A stretch of DNA of 64,000 nt, taken from Allodiplogaster sudhausi. Its lineage: Eukaryota > Nematoda > Chromadorea > Rhabditida > Diplogasteridae. The stretch is taken from the NCBI GenBank assembly GCA_945643635.1, contig CALZFC010000018.1:2961001-3025000 (forward strand). Direction: 5' to 3'. Numbering within the stretch: position 1 is the first letter of the stretch; the number at the start of each line of letters is the position of its first letter. Shown one piece after another: positions 26,101 to 39,010 of this stretch. The notes beneath the pieces were generated by a model that saw only the letters and a list, made by a program, of their open reading frames with translations, was not told the origin of the DNA and made no database searches. Both the position numbers and the translations under genes were made by a program.

Positions 26101-29100
26101 GCATATTTCATATGATGTCGGCTCAAACATAGAATGAATAAATAATACAATATGTCTAACGTCAAGGTGACGCATCTGGAGATGGTTGGGTAGACGAAGG
26201 CTTGGAAGGTCGGAATGAAGAGGAGCACGAGGACGGCATTCATCGTCTGCAGCTGGTCGGGAAGCACGAGGGCGCCACCCACATTGCAATCCATTTGGAC
26301 GCCTGCCAAGAGGAGAGAGTGAGAATGAGAAAGAGAGACAGAGAGAAGAGGAGGAAAAAAGGAGAGAGGGAGAGAAGGAGAGAATGAGAAAGAATGGAAG
26401 AAGGTTAGTGCGAGAAAAATGGAGAGAGAAAGAGAGAAGGGAAATGAGAGAGGAAGAAGAGAGAGAGAGAGAGAATATGAGTGAACCTTGTCTGAGCCAC
26501 ACGGATCCCTGCTGATCGAAGAGCGCCCAGAACATGGGAAGTGGCACGAACATTAGCAGGACTCGGCCGAGACTGCGAACGTCAGCGACGAATTGTCTCT
26601 GAAAATTTGAAGCAATTTAAAATCGAACATACATATTTTCCGTACTTTAATGAAGCTGATGAAAGAACGAGGAAAGCTTCATTCATTCGATTTCAGACCA
26701 AAGGTCCTGTATTTTCTCTCTTTTGTATTGTTCTTTCATACTATTTTTTTTTGTAGAGCCCCACAGGAATGGAGCTCTTTACTCGAGCGTAATAACCTTT
26801 TCTCCTGGACCTTGCGGTAAGATCAAAGAAGTCGAAGAAATTGCTCGAATTGTCTCGAACCTTGTGGCAAGCGTCAGGCTTCCGCTTTTCCTCCCTGAGC
26901 TTGAGACATCTCTCGTCGTGGTCGCAGTGGTGCGTGTCCAGGTAGTGCTCGATGGCGTGGTCTCGCTTCGGCCCGCCGCCGCGAATCGCATTGAAGTAGC
27001 CAACCTACACAGTAGGCTTATTACTTAACGATTACATATTGGCTCTACAATATTAATACATATGCATAAGATAGTAAAACGAACAAAGTAGCTTGTTAAA
27101 AAAAAGTAAATTGAAAGATTTAATAGTAAATGAAGGAAGAAGGGCCCACTCACCCTAACCACCTGCGCAGCCTCCTTGAAGACGTTGCCCTTTGGCGGGG
27201 GCTTGTCATACCAGTAGCTGCCAGCCATGAACACGCCTGAGTCAATTTATACATTTTAATTTCATATGAACAATAATTCATTCATTCATTCATTAATTGA
27301 TTACGGTGTATATTAGGTAAGCACGCATGTTGAGAGGATCATGATAACAGTAAAACATTGTAGGAAAGTGTATACATACATAATAATATTCCTTTGCTCA
27401 CCAGTCGCAACAATCATAAGCACTGCAGGCAGGCCAAAGCAGAGTGGATAGCATGTGTCCTGTCCGAGGCATGGTTGGGCTGTATAGGCAGATTTGTTAA
27501 TGGTTTAAATTCAAATAATAAATATTTACATAGCTATTAAACATAAATTAACGAATCATTCAATAACTATGGTTGTCTGGTCCTACCGCGAAAGATGGGC
27601 GTGATGAATGAGGAGACCATCGAGCCTAGATTGATGCAAAAGTAGAACATGGAGAAGTAGACGGAGATCATGCGCTCTTGGTGCTTCTCGAATTGGTCGG
27701 CTCCGAAGGGCGCGACGCAAGGCTTGATGCCGCCCGTGCCCACGCCAATGATCAGCAGCCCCGCCAGGTCCATCACTCTGGAAAATCATTTAAAAAATAG
27801 TATTCTTTTGAATATTTTAAAAACGATTTACAATAAAACATTTTGCTTACGGATGAATATTCAAGGAATATTTATATATTTATATATCACTTTATTTTGA
27901 AGAAAAAAAACGAACGGATGCACAGAAGATTGGACGTCTTGAACTGCCGAAATAGCCAGGAGAATTTGTCCGGAAGCGTAGAGAATCGATAGGGAGATAA
28001 TAGTCCTAAGCAGTTGTATTGCTAACATTAAGTTGCTTTACTTATGTCTTACTCTTAATTCCTTGAAATCGACTCATTAAAAAATTAATATACAAACCTA
28101 TGTATCTGTGTATGGGACGTTGTCATCTATTTTAGTAAATGTTTGCTTATTACAATCGAATCATCCAGCAAAACAGTATGCGTTTACTAATCTTATTTGT
28201 TGAATCGGAAGCTATAATTCCTCTTTTATTGATAACAAGTTGTTATCAAAGCAGATCATTAATGACATTAGGCGTGTAGCACAATAAGGAAGACTCTACG
28301 TTGGACGAGAACAAAAGCGTGATTTTCCATCCTATTATCTAAGCACTTTTTATCAAGGGCTAAAGAGAAACTGTTATCTAATTCACTTTCTCCCATAACA
28401 AAATAAGCTGACACGCCTTACCAAAACTTGCCGATAAAGCCGTCGGCAATGATTGATCCGAGCAGAGGCATAGCATAGCAGAGAATCGTGAAGGCTGAGT
28501 AGTAGATCGTGGACATGTTGTCGGAGACCTTCATGACGTTGATAAAGTAGAAGGTCAGTACGGCTAAAATAAAGCATAACAATGTTCCTGTCCACCTATT
28601 TCAAATTTGTTTATTAGTACTTGCATCTACTGTTAACATTTTCTTTCCGATTATGAAAATACATAAATAAATCACACGTGACCCAGTCACATTGTCATGT
28701 CTGTTTGCAATATTCCATTAGTAGCTGCTGTCTGTTTGCCAAGTTCCTTGAACTGGAAACAATTTCCGTTCTCGCCATAGGGCCAAAACATCTGCCTGGC
28801 TTTCTCTTTCTCTCTCCTCCTCTCTTTCTCTATCTTTCTCTCTCTCTTTCTGTCTTTTTCTGTTTCAGGGAAAAAAAGTTTTAATGATGCGGACTCCTCA
28901 TTCCGTAGTACGAGAATCGCTCGCAGAGTTCGTTGGACATGATGAAGAGAGTGCGGAGTGGCCAGTGCCTCAACATGGCTCCCCAAGAGGTGTGCATCAC
29001 GGGCTGAGGGGCAGGGCGCGAGGGCAGCCGCAGCGACAGCGGAGGGGGCACGCCGACTTCATCTTTATTACATTACATTTATTATCACTTACAATTAGCA

Positions 29101-29269
29101 TTAAAAAGCTTTTTTAAATAAAAAAAATTAAGATTGTACTTTTAATTATAAGACCATTATTTCCATCAAGTGAAACTAAAAGAGTGCGACATCACTTTAA
29201 AAGTTTACAAAATAAATGTTGTAAAAACTAATTTCAAAGAATCTAACCTTTTGAACTTATTGAGTCCAT
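23163..29269 (-). CDS. Proton-coupled oligopeptide transporter (SLC15/PEPT), copy B
   Basis: 21 exons matching copy A one for one: 29248-29269, 28895-29062, 28422-28563, 27916-28005, 27587-27777, 27402-27479, 27154-27236, 26861-27004, 26487-26598, 26161-26302, 26010-26091, 25722-25856, 25545-25643, 25279-25439, 24983-25142, 24811-24893, 24453-24609, 24116-24256, 23694-23833, 23345-23491, 23163-23205. They total 2520 bp, 839 residues. Nineteen exons have exactly the length of their counterpart. Only exon 14 (+3 bp) and exon 20 (+9 bp) differ. ExxER, the [19 protein letters not shown] signature, [12 protein letters not shown] and the long extracellular loop are all intact, so it should be a working peptide importer. 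Start MDSISSK is a 22-bp exon as in A. Unusual splice sites: AAG acceptors at 29063 and 23834, GAG at 24610, and a GC donor at 24981. A stop could also occur in the exon 20 donor (TAA at 23341), but the 43-bp terminal exon is supported by A. Confidence 0.93.
26303..26480. repeat. GA tract in transporter B intron
   Basis: About 175 bp of purine-rich (GA)n fills the intron between exons 9 and 10. The corresponding intron of copy A has no such tract. Confidence 0.8.
28799..28862. repeat. CT tract in transporter B intron
   Basis: Short pyrimidine-rich run inside the intron between exons 2 and 3. Another CT run lies at 29437-29480, upstream of the start codon. Confidence 0.7.
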
Positions 29270-29444
29270 TCCTTCCTTGCACCAAGCGAGATCGAGACTG
29301 CCTTCTGCCTTCTCTGTCTGCTTCGCCCTTCACTTCCTTTTTGGTGTGCCTCACCCTCAATCCAAGAGCCACTCTTTTATCTCTCTTTATTCTCATCGCT
29401 TTCGCTCACTGTTTCTGTTCTCTATTTCTCTCGCACCTCTCTCA

Positions 29445-29478
<34 letters not shown>

Positions 29479-30846
29479 GTCACTCTCCTCCTGCTCCGCC
29501 TTATCTCTCGCTATTTCAGTCTGTTTCCATTCCAGGCAGATTATTCTTTTGACAAAAGCCTCCCTTCTGCTTTCCCATCGACCAAGGGGCGTTATCGCCG
29601 GAATCTCTACCAATTTTATCAGAAACGCATGAGAAGCAGAAGAGTGAAAGAGGAAGAGAGAGAAAGCGTGAGAGATAAGAAATGAAATATTTCCTTGCAA
29701 GTGACTGACTCGATGCGTGACAATTACATACATAGCATTACTCTTCTATCTAAAAAAAATTCAAATCATCAATTTTTCATACGAATTATGCAACATTTGA
29801 ACTACTCGTTGTTCTTGAATAGACAAAGGCGGAGTAAAGTAATCGGACGGAGTTCAACCGAAGCAATTATCATCACGAATTTATCACTCTGCTTCACTTT
29901 GTATCGGAAGGTCAAAAAAATCAAGACGTCACTGTAATGTAATTCACAGTACTGTATGCAATTCAGTTTCCTCAAATGAATATTAATCTGATTTAAAGAA
30001 GGCTATCTCGGTCTTCACTTACAAGACACCCACCAAGACCATCGCCAGAAAAGAAGCAAAGTTTAGGCAAGGAAAAGAAAGAAAGGCCAGAGATTAAAAC
30101 AAACTAAACTCAAATTAGTACCTTGACTTGCCCGTGGTACGCGTGGCTGCACCTTCTCTAGCAGACTGCGGCAAGCCCCTAGCAAGAGGCACCGCTTCTC
30201 CCCTGCAGACACTGACTACCACCCTCCATCGGTAGCCACGTTGCTTAGAATGAAAAATAATGCGCCAAACAACATAAATACACGATAATGCACAAACAGG
30301 AATGAACGCTAAAGAAACAAATAAATGAACCGGAGTTACCCAACTCGTGTCGATGAAATTAGACAACATGCATTACTGCGTAGATATTCAATTTTCTTTA
30401 CAACTTAGGATTTTCATCCAAGTGCAACGCATGCATTTATTGATTGATTAAAATTGATAACATGAGGGGGAAGTGGGACTCATTCTATTATGTGACAGCA
30501 AAAAAGGCTATTCCGTAACTGAATTAGGCATCTGACGATTTCAATTTCACTCCATCTACATTTCCATTAGTGTTCTTGCTTGAGCAGTGCAATTCTCTAA
30601 CTGAAAGTGGACATTCACAGGTACTAATTTATCGTGAATATGAGTGAATATGAAGGCCAACGCCAATGAAGTGGTCATTATAGACTTAGAGACCACGACA
30701 AATGTAGAGACGCGTTAGAATAGTCGGCGAGCAAGGGAGAATGAGACGAAAGGGGAGAGAACGAGGGAAGCAGAGAGACAGGGCGAGAAGCAGAGAGTTG
30801 GAGAGGGAGAAGCGGAAGAAGCAGAGAAAGCAGAGAAGAAAAGAAG
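29270..30846. other. Intergenic between transporter B and CaaX gene
   Basis: It contains a CT run (29437-29480) and GA-rich sequence (30730-30845). A minus-strand frame at 30115-30369 has one hydrophobic segment (LFVSLAFIPVCALSCIYVVW) but no family match I recognise and no clear gene context. Confidence 0.45.
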
Positions 30847-32545
<1,699 letters not shown>

Positions 32546-33058
32546 CTTCGAGGCGGCCGACCACCGGAGCCGCAGAGAGTAGAAATGACTGAACAGCGGT
32601 GGAACCGGTGGAAAGTGCCCTCACGATATTCGTTAAAGTAATGTCATATTGTACTTATTTGGATGTTTCTGAATATTATACACGCGTCCTATTTTAGTGC
32701 AGCGGAACCCACGAAATAAAACGTAAGAATGAGAGATTGCTTAATCCTGTTTTAAATGCGGCAATTCGAACCGATATTAAAGCAATTTTCGATGTAGAAA
32801 CCGATGTGTGATGTATGTATATATGTTGTGTGAAGAGTGCTAGAAGAGAAGTCATGGGTTTATTTTTTAAAGGATTGATAATTCGATGAAATGTAGGAAT
32901 GATTCTCGCTGGCAATGAGCGAAAGCGAGTCGATGTCGGTGAAGAGAATAGAGCATGAGCTCTTAGCAGACACCACACGTTTGAGGGCACGCAGCACGCA
33001 CCTTCAAAGAGTAGATTTGTAGACAGGCAACATTTCTCTTTCTCCCTGTCTTCCGGAA

Positions 33059-33185
33059 TGTTTACTCTCTCTCCCCTCTTATTCCATTTCTCTCTCTCTC
33101 GCTCTCTCTCTCGCTCTCTCTCTGAATCTCATCGTCCTGTCGCTCTCCTCTCTCAAATTCTCCATCTCCATCTCTCGTTCTTTCT
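33059..33185. repeat. CT-rich tract
   Basis: Pyrimidine-rich low-complexity sequence between the CaaX gene and the CC-domain gene. No gene in 32546-33466 otherwise. Confidence 0.7.
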
Positions 33186-33466
33186 CGTAATGAGTCTCTT
33201 AGCTCCATCTTTCTCATTTCATAGATCAAGCACTTCTATCCATACCATTCTTCACATCAAATGTATGTATGTATCTATCTATCCGGAAAGGGAATTTGTT
33301 CATAAAAGAAAACACTTTTCGTGAACTTGCCGTGAAACTTCGGGTGCAGAAACTGCTGTACGCTGCGCAGTAGTTGCAGTAATCGCGGCAAGCTCAAAGG
33401 AATTGCTCAACATTGAACGACTAGTATCAGAATTCAGCTTTTTCTTGCTGGGTCTTATACAATATA

Positions 33467-34006
33467 TCAGATCATAAAAAGTATGTAGATAGTAAAAGAT
33501 GACTGACTGGGGCCGACAGTAGTTGGCTGAAAATGATCACGTTAATATTGGATATACAGGTTTAATCAGATTTTAGAGAACAATATAAATAGTTGAGCCA
33601 CTTTTTTTTCTTTTAGGACAAAATAAATTTTGCTAACCTGCACGATGTTCCCATTGAGACAGCAAGTGTTAAGCGCCGTGATGCAAGTGCTGCCGCCGGG
33701 GCAGACGGAGCCGAAGCAGGCTGAATAAGGCATATTTCTCTCTCCCTCTCTTCTCTCTCTCCCTCCCTCTCTCTCTCTCCCTCCTCCCTCTCTCTCCCTC
33801 CCTCTTTCTCTCCCCCTCTCTCTCTCTCTCTCTCCTCTCCCTCCCTCTCCCTCCCCTCTCTCTCTTAGCCTGTCTCTCTGTCTGTCACTCTCTCGCTCTC
33901 TTAGTTAAGAAAAAAGAGAAAACAGACGTCCGATGCCGCCATCGCTACATGTCTGCGAGAAGGAGCAGACGAAGAGAGCGGAGAGGATGAGGCCGGATTT
34001 GAACAT
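33467..34006 (-). CDS. Small secreted CC-domain protein
   Basis: Three exons, 33928-34006, 33638-33720 and 33467-33526 (TGA), total 222 bp, 73 residues, with matching phases. Residues 1-18 form a signal peptide (MFKSGLILSALFVCSFSQ). Then come TCSDGGIGPCFGSVCPGG and STCITALNTCC. The IGPC...CPGG..C....CC arrangement is the nematode CC domain (PF04942 type), a small disulphide-rich extracellular module of unknown function. The short C-terminal exon ends in a hydrophobic run (FTIYILFMI), which could be a GPI or tail signal or could reflect a wrong last exon: a GTCAGT donor lies inside it, but I found no better downstream exon. A large CT tract fills intron 1. Confidence 0.72.
33733..33902. repeat. 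CT tract in CC-domain gene intron
   Basis: Dense (CT)n/(CCCT)n run occupying most of the first intron. Confidence 0.85.
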
Positions 34007-34384
34007 GGCGAGGGATGAGTGAATCGACGATTGAAGATGCCTGGATGAACTTCTAATACTTATATTTATATAAATGTCAAACCATTAAATTAAAACTAAT
34101 ATAGCATCAATTAGCATTACTTTTCGAAATGATTCTTTAGATTTCCAAAGACATTTGAAGAATACAAGACAATTTACAGTTTTCGTTTTAAATTTATATA
34201 CATATTTATATGAATATCACAAAATTTTAATTTTTTTTTGTTAATGAAGTTTCAGAAAATGTACACATAGTAGCTAAAGAATGGAAAAGAAAACTGAATC
34301 GGACCACGGCGCTGATGTTGAATTGTCATTGCTACGGAATATTTATAGTGGTTTGCTTTCTCAAACCCACAAACTAGCGGGGAA

Positions 34385-34482
34385 TAGAACATCCGGGGAG
34401 AAAGAAGAGAGAAGAGATCGAGGAGAGCGAAGGAGACAGAGACCAGAAGAATGAAGAGAGAGAAAGAGAAAGAGAGAGAGAG

Positions 34483-34528
<46 letters not shown>

Positions 34529-34853
34529 GGAGAGAGCTATTGCGTTCAGATGAGTTGTGGCCATCAGAATAGGGATGGGATCCGCAGATGTGATCTCTCA
34601 CAATTGCAGCTGAAGTTTGCACTGCCATTGTGTGCTTAGTTGTTTTAATAAGGCCATAAAAGTCTTTATCATCTCTTATATTTTCAAAATGTGCTGTATC
34701 CTCTGTGTAAATGTGCTGCCTTGCGACCTACAAAATCGAATTGTTTGTTCCATTTTCTGAGTGTTAGTTTTCATTCTTTTCATGCCAAAAAAGGCAGCAA
34801 TGCATGGTAATCATGGACGAAGAGGAATACTGTCCACATGGTTATTATAGTTT

Positions 34854-34897
<44 letters not shown>

Positions 34898-34945
34898 AAG
34901 AAAGAGAGACAGAGAGAGAAATATAGAGAGCGAGATAGAGCTCGT
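34385..34945. repeat. GA tracts 5' of CC-domain gene
   Basis: (GA)n runs at 34385-34535 and 34855-34945, separated by AT-rich sequence. No exon is recognised between 34007 and 35030. Confidence 0.8.
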
Positions 34946-35032
34946 ACTATTGAACGGATGCGTAGTTTGCTAGCATAGAAAGAGTGAATTGAAAACATTT
35001 CGCAAAAAGAAGACAATAAGAGAACTATATTG

Positions 35033-35358
35033 TTAGACGATGACACAGCCTCACTTCTTCTTCTTTATCGTCTTCTTATTGCCCTTTCCGCCCATCGACG
35101 ATGCGCCGTCCCTGGAGTCTAAGTCTGAACATGGAACTTCCGTTCTTCTTCCCATCCGAGCCCTTTATGCCCTACTCCCGAGGCGTCTTCACTTTGCCGC
35201 CATCGGATCTGTGCAATCGGCTTTGAATCGCCTTTTTTTTTACTTTTTGCATGTTAAAGAATGAGATATATCTCGAGAACATTTATCTGTGAAATTTTTA
35301 TGAAACATTGCATTACCCCCGGTGAACCCTTGTCGCCTTCCCTTTAACGCCGTCGGAT
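35033..35358 (-). pseudogene. Decayed CaaX-protein relative
   Basis: Exon-like blocks at 35317-35358 (SDGVKGKATRVHRG), 35160-35209 (SDGGKVKTPRE, then TAG) and 35033-35110 (DGASSMGGKGNKKTIKKKK, TGA, GCVIV, TAA). The lysine run, GCVI-type ending and position near the intact CaaX gene (SRIKKKGCVIA) indicate homology at the C-terminus. The TGA at 35051-35053 separates the lysine run from a would-be CaaX box, and a second stop interrupts the middle block. A functional protein is unlikely unless the stops are bypassed. No start was found. Confidence 0.5.
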
Positions 35359-35825
35359 CTGCAATCAGCGTTGATTAGCATAATTATCACTTTTTATTAA
35401 TGAAGGATTTCCATTTAATATTTTCGATAAGAACGCTATTTAAAGTCTCATATTGCATTATCTTTGAAATTGCGAAGCCATATTATAGCATTCGTCTATT
35501 TTCTCAATAGTTTCGGTTAATTAACAATTTGTATAGATATTATAGCCGTGTTCTCTTAATTCGCAAGAACCAACGAATGACGTAGATCAAGAATCCGAGT
35601 CTGCTGATGTCTAGCCTGCACAAAATTGCAAAATTCGTTTGTCGCAGATCCTTCGTCGCGTCTCAAGCAAAAGCCTCAGTTTCAGTTGGCAAGATCGCTC
35701 CCGGACTAGAATTTTTTATTTAGCTTTTGCAGATTCAGTTGAAATTATTTTTTATATCAATATTAAACTTAAAAAGCACGTTCACATTTGAATTTTTCGA
35801 ATGTATATTAGTTTCCACTTTCGCT

Positions 35826-35828
35826 CCA

Positions 35829-35872
<44 letters not shown>
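35826..35872. repeat. (CT)n tract
   Basis: Short pure CT run ending in a TTCCCAG splice-acceptor-like sequence at 35878. The following bases are open for some codons in two frames, but I could not settle an exon. Confidence 0.7.
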
Positions 35873-35874
<2 letters not shown>

Positions 35875-36193
35875 CAGGTCAGCAGTCTTCTCTGGGCCTT
35901 CGCTCAAACGGCCTGAACTCGGTGGACGCGACCGTGTGGATTGTTGGGTTCGCGCCTCCTCGCCTCCTCCCTTCAGGAGTTCTCGATTTATTCAAATTTC
36001 AAATTTCCCACCGAATCCAATCTTAAATATATATTTTGCTGGCTTCAAAGAGCCTTTCATCCTGACTATTAGTTACCGTATCCCACAAGTGCACATTGTA
36101 CGGTTTCATTGCTGATCCAAGTTACAGTATTCTCTCTGGGTACTGTACGGTTCATTAGATGTAATTGTATAGTTTTTCAGAGCCAATTCGTAG

Positions 36194-36427
36194 ATCCACC
36201 CGCACAACGTCCAGTTCCTTTTGGATGTCCTCGAGAGGATTCTCTTCTACTTCTCGGAGGAAAAGGAAGGGGGTAGAGACGCAGAGGAGGAGAAGGAGGA
36301 GGAAGAGAGACTGGCAGAGTACGCTGAGCGGCTGCATCTTCTTGCTGCAGTCATCTCTGGCACCGTGCCAGAAGAATTAGTTGGCTGGATGCCAAGAAGA
36401 GGGAAAGAAGAGAAGAACATGCGATGA
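36194..36427 (+). CDS. Terminal coding exon, unidentified acidic protein
   Basis: After a TTCGTAG acceptor the frame reads IHPHNVQFLLDVLERILF and YFSEEKEGG, then an acidic Glu-rich linker, then RLAEYAERLHLLAAVISGTV and PEELVGWMPRR before TGA at 36425. Two amphipathic helices flanking a charged insert suggest a helical-repeat protein. I do not recognise the family. An upstream exon may lie near 35879-35950 but is not secure, so the gene is incomplete in my model. Confidence 0.4.
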   Translation: MHPHNVQFLLDVLERILFYFSEEKEGGRDAEEEKEEEERLAEYAERLHLLAAVISGTVPEELVGWMPRRGKEEKNMR

Positions 36428-36599
36428 ACTAAGATTGTCAAACAGTGCAGCCAAAGGTGTCAGATTGTTGACCTATTGGAGGACTCTTCTTTTATTTTTA
36501 TTCATGTGAACCTAGAAAAAGAATCATTTACAATGTTGTTCTGTGAAAATATACATCTAGTCAATGATGGCAAGGGAACACATCAATCAGAACGTAGAG

Positions 36600-37120
36600 C
36601 TAAGCTACACAAGAGAGAGAGGGAGGGAGAGAGGGAGTAAGCACCTTCCAGTGACTTATCCACGTCGCTCTCGACCAGCCCAAGGAACTCGCAGGATGTG
36701 TCCGACGGAGAGAGGAGAGAGAGACGGAGAGAGAGAGGGAGAGAAAGAGGGAAAGAGAGAGGGAGAGAGAGAGAGAGGGAGAGAGAGAGGGAGAGAGAGA
36801 TGGAGAGAGCGAGGATGAGATAGAGAGGGGAGAGAGGAGGGAGAGAGAAAGAGAGGGAAAGGGAGAGGGAGAAATGGGGGGGGGGGAGATATGAAACGTA
36901 AGACACGTGGTTGTCACGGTTAAGCGTGCAAATACAGAACGGAACCAAAGACTATGGTGAGTCACAGTAGGAGGAAGAAAGTAGCAGAGAGTGAAAGAGA
37001 GAGAGGAAGAGAGACAGAGAGAGATGAGAAAAAAAGCAGGGAGAGACAGGAAGAGGGAACAGTTGTAGCAGAGCGAAAGAGACAGATAGAGAGAGAGGGA
37101 GAAGAGACTGTCAGATCGAT
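36600..37120. repeat. GA-rich region
   Basis: Purine tracts (mainly 36705-36885 and 36980-37115) between the preceding exon and the secreted-protein gene. Confidence 0.8.
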
Positions 37121-37258
37121 AGCGAGAGTGACAGAATTTTATAATACTTACAAGCTCAAAATACTTATATCACAGAAGAGCATAAAGCGTCAAACTTTAA
37201 ATACAAGAGAACAATGTAGGGCACAGATATGAATTAAACATATTCAACTAAATGGAGT

Positions 37259-37579
37259 TCAATGATAGTGGGAGGAAGAAGAGGGAGCCGTCTCACAGCT
37301 CCAGAAGGTGATGCACGCGTTGCAGTTGCACTTCTTGATGAAAGCGCCGATGCACGTGCCGTTGGTGCCGTCCTTCTTAATGCCGCACTCCTGGTTCGAG
37401 TAGCACGCCTCGAAGGACTGGCAAGTCGCGTTGAACTCAGTGGTGGTCGACTCGACAGTGGTCGTCGTGGTCTCGGCCGGGAGCGTAGTGGTCGGCGCAG
37501 CCACGGAAGACCTCGAATCCTGGGCGAAGCAGTAGACGGCGAGGAGAGGGGCGAGGAAGAGCAGAGAGGAAGGAGACAT
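37259..37579 (-). CDS. Small secreted Cys-rich protein (CNCNAC type)
   Basis: Intronless frame of 106 residues. A signal peptide is clear (MSPSSLLFLAPLLAVYCFAQ). A Thr-rich spacer (TTTLPAETTTTTVESTTTE) likely carries O-glycans. The domain NATCQSFEACYSNQECGIKK, NGTCIGAF and CNCNACITFWSCE has eight cysteines and two N-glycosylation sites. The CNCNAC pattern is reminiscent of small nematode extracellular proteins, including some chondroitin-proteoglycan relatives, but that is recall and not a match I could test. The tail is Ser/His (SSSSHYH). The gene lies alone between GA tracts. Confidence 0.7.
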   Translation of the reverse strand: MSPSSLLFLAPLLAVYCFAQDSRSSVAAPTTTLPAETTTTTVESTTTEFNATCQSFEACYSNQECGIKKDGTNGTCIGAFIKKCNCNACITFWSCETAPSSSSHYH

Positions 37580-38440
37580 CGTGGAGAGAGAGCGAGAGAG
37601 AGAGAACGGTGCTCTAACAAAGATGCTTTAAAGCACAAGACAGAAGCAGAGAACGGATATGTAAAGGATTGAGACAGAGAATGAAAGATGAGTGAAACAT
37701 GGAGAGAAATAAGAAAAAGTGTTATAGCGATAGAAACATAATGAGAGAGAGAGGATTAAAAAGTTTTGCAAATATTCCCGGAAAGTGGCGGCTTTCGCCT
37801 AGTTGTGCTTCCCTGGTTAGGAGGACAGATATTTGGGGGTGACACTCTCTTTCTCTTTCTCTCTCTCTCACTCACTCTCTCTCTCTCTCTCTCTCGTGTT
37901 CATGATGCTGAGCGAAGAATACAGGTAGAGAAAGAGAGAAAGAATCTGCACAACTCAATTAGCAGAAAGTCGAAATGCAATAAATTAGATGTGATTGGAT
38001 GATTCGCGTCACTTCCACGTGAAAGTGGGAGTGTCAATGGCAGCACTACCAAGAAAAGAACTGGCTCCATTAGGGAACCGGGAAGAAGTCGCCTTTTTCT
38101 TCCCGCCTTCCACTGTGAAGGAAACGAAGAACCGCGCTTAGCACAGCCTTCGACGACGACGCAGTGAAGGAGGAGAGTGAGGAGAGCGTCGACCACTCGC
38201 GGGCCAAGGCAGCAGAGTGAGAGCGGGAGGCGACCACTTGAGGGTCAAAACAGAAAGCGGAATGAGAGATCAATCGAACCATGTCTCCCATCCTTGGAGA
38301 AGTTGTTAATGTTCTTCAATCTTGAAAATTTGGAATATATGTACAAAGTATTTTCATGAATACGCTTTTTTAAACTAAATTTGTACAATTTATTAAAACC
38401 AAAATTATTAATAGAAGGTAATTTATTAATTCTTATGCGA
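37580..38440. other. Intergenic with CT run
   Basis: CT run at 37848-37895. Frames at 38070-38291 (minus) are open but show no signal I would call a gene. Confidence 0.4.
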
Positions 38441-38499
38441 GAATTAATCCTCATAAATTCTAACATTTGTTAAATGTTAGAATTTATGAGGATTAATTC
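38441..38499. repeat. Perfect 28-bp palindrome
   Basis: Arms 38441-38468 and 38472-38499 are perfect inverted copies with a 3-nt loop (GTT). A further partial copy of the arm (CCTCATAAATTC) follows directly. Likely cruciform-forming, and possibly produced by a templated repair event. Confidence 0.92.
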
Positions 38500-38509
38500 C
38501 TCATAAATT

Positions 38510-39010
38510 CAAGGAAAGAGGGAGAGAGAGCGAGAGATTGTGGAGACTTGCCGAGCAGTTACATAAGGAACAACAGACTGTGGCAAAGTAAAAGACAACG
38601 AAAGAGAGACAGAGAGAGAGAGAGAGATAGAGTGAGAGAGAGAGGCAGAGAGAGAGAGAAACAGAGCGGGAGAGAGAGGCAGAGAGAAGTAGAATGAGAA
38701 ACAGAGAGAGGCAAAGAGGGGCAGACAGAGACTGAGACTTGCCGATCAGATACAGAACGGAACAGAAGAACAGTTCATGAAAAGACTATAGTTTATTAAT
38801 AGACAATGAGTGAGTGAATCACACTATAAGAATGAGGATCGCAGAGAAAGAGAGTGAGAAAGAGTGAGAGTGACATAGAGAGTGAAAGAGCGATAGAAAG
38901 AGTAAGAGAGAGCGATAGATAGAGTGTGAGTAAGAGATTGAGAGAGAGTGTGCGAGAGAGAGAGAGAGATGGAGTGAAAAAGACAGGGAGGGAGAAAGAG
39001 ACAAATAGAA
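38510..39010. repeat. GA-rich region
   Basis: Long purine-rich stretch. Beyond it, 39395-39463 (minus) is one exon-like block (RSCSGYDLLCYDVRSETPGG) with acceptor and donor that I could not join to other exons. Confidence 0.75.

Noticed and set aside
36583..36965. 121-codon Ser/Leu-rich minus frames
   Set aside because: Shadows of the GA tract.
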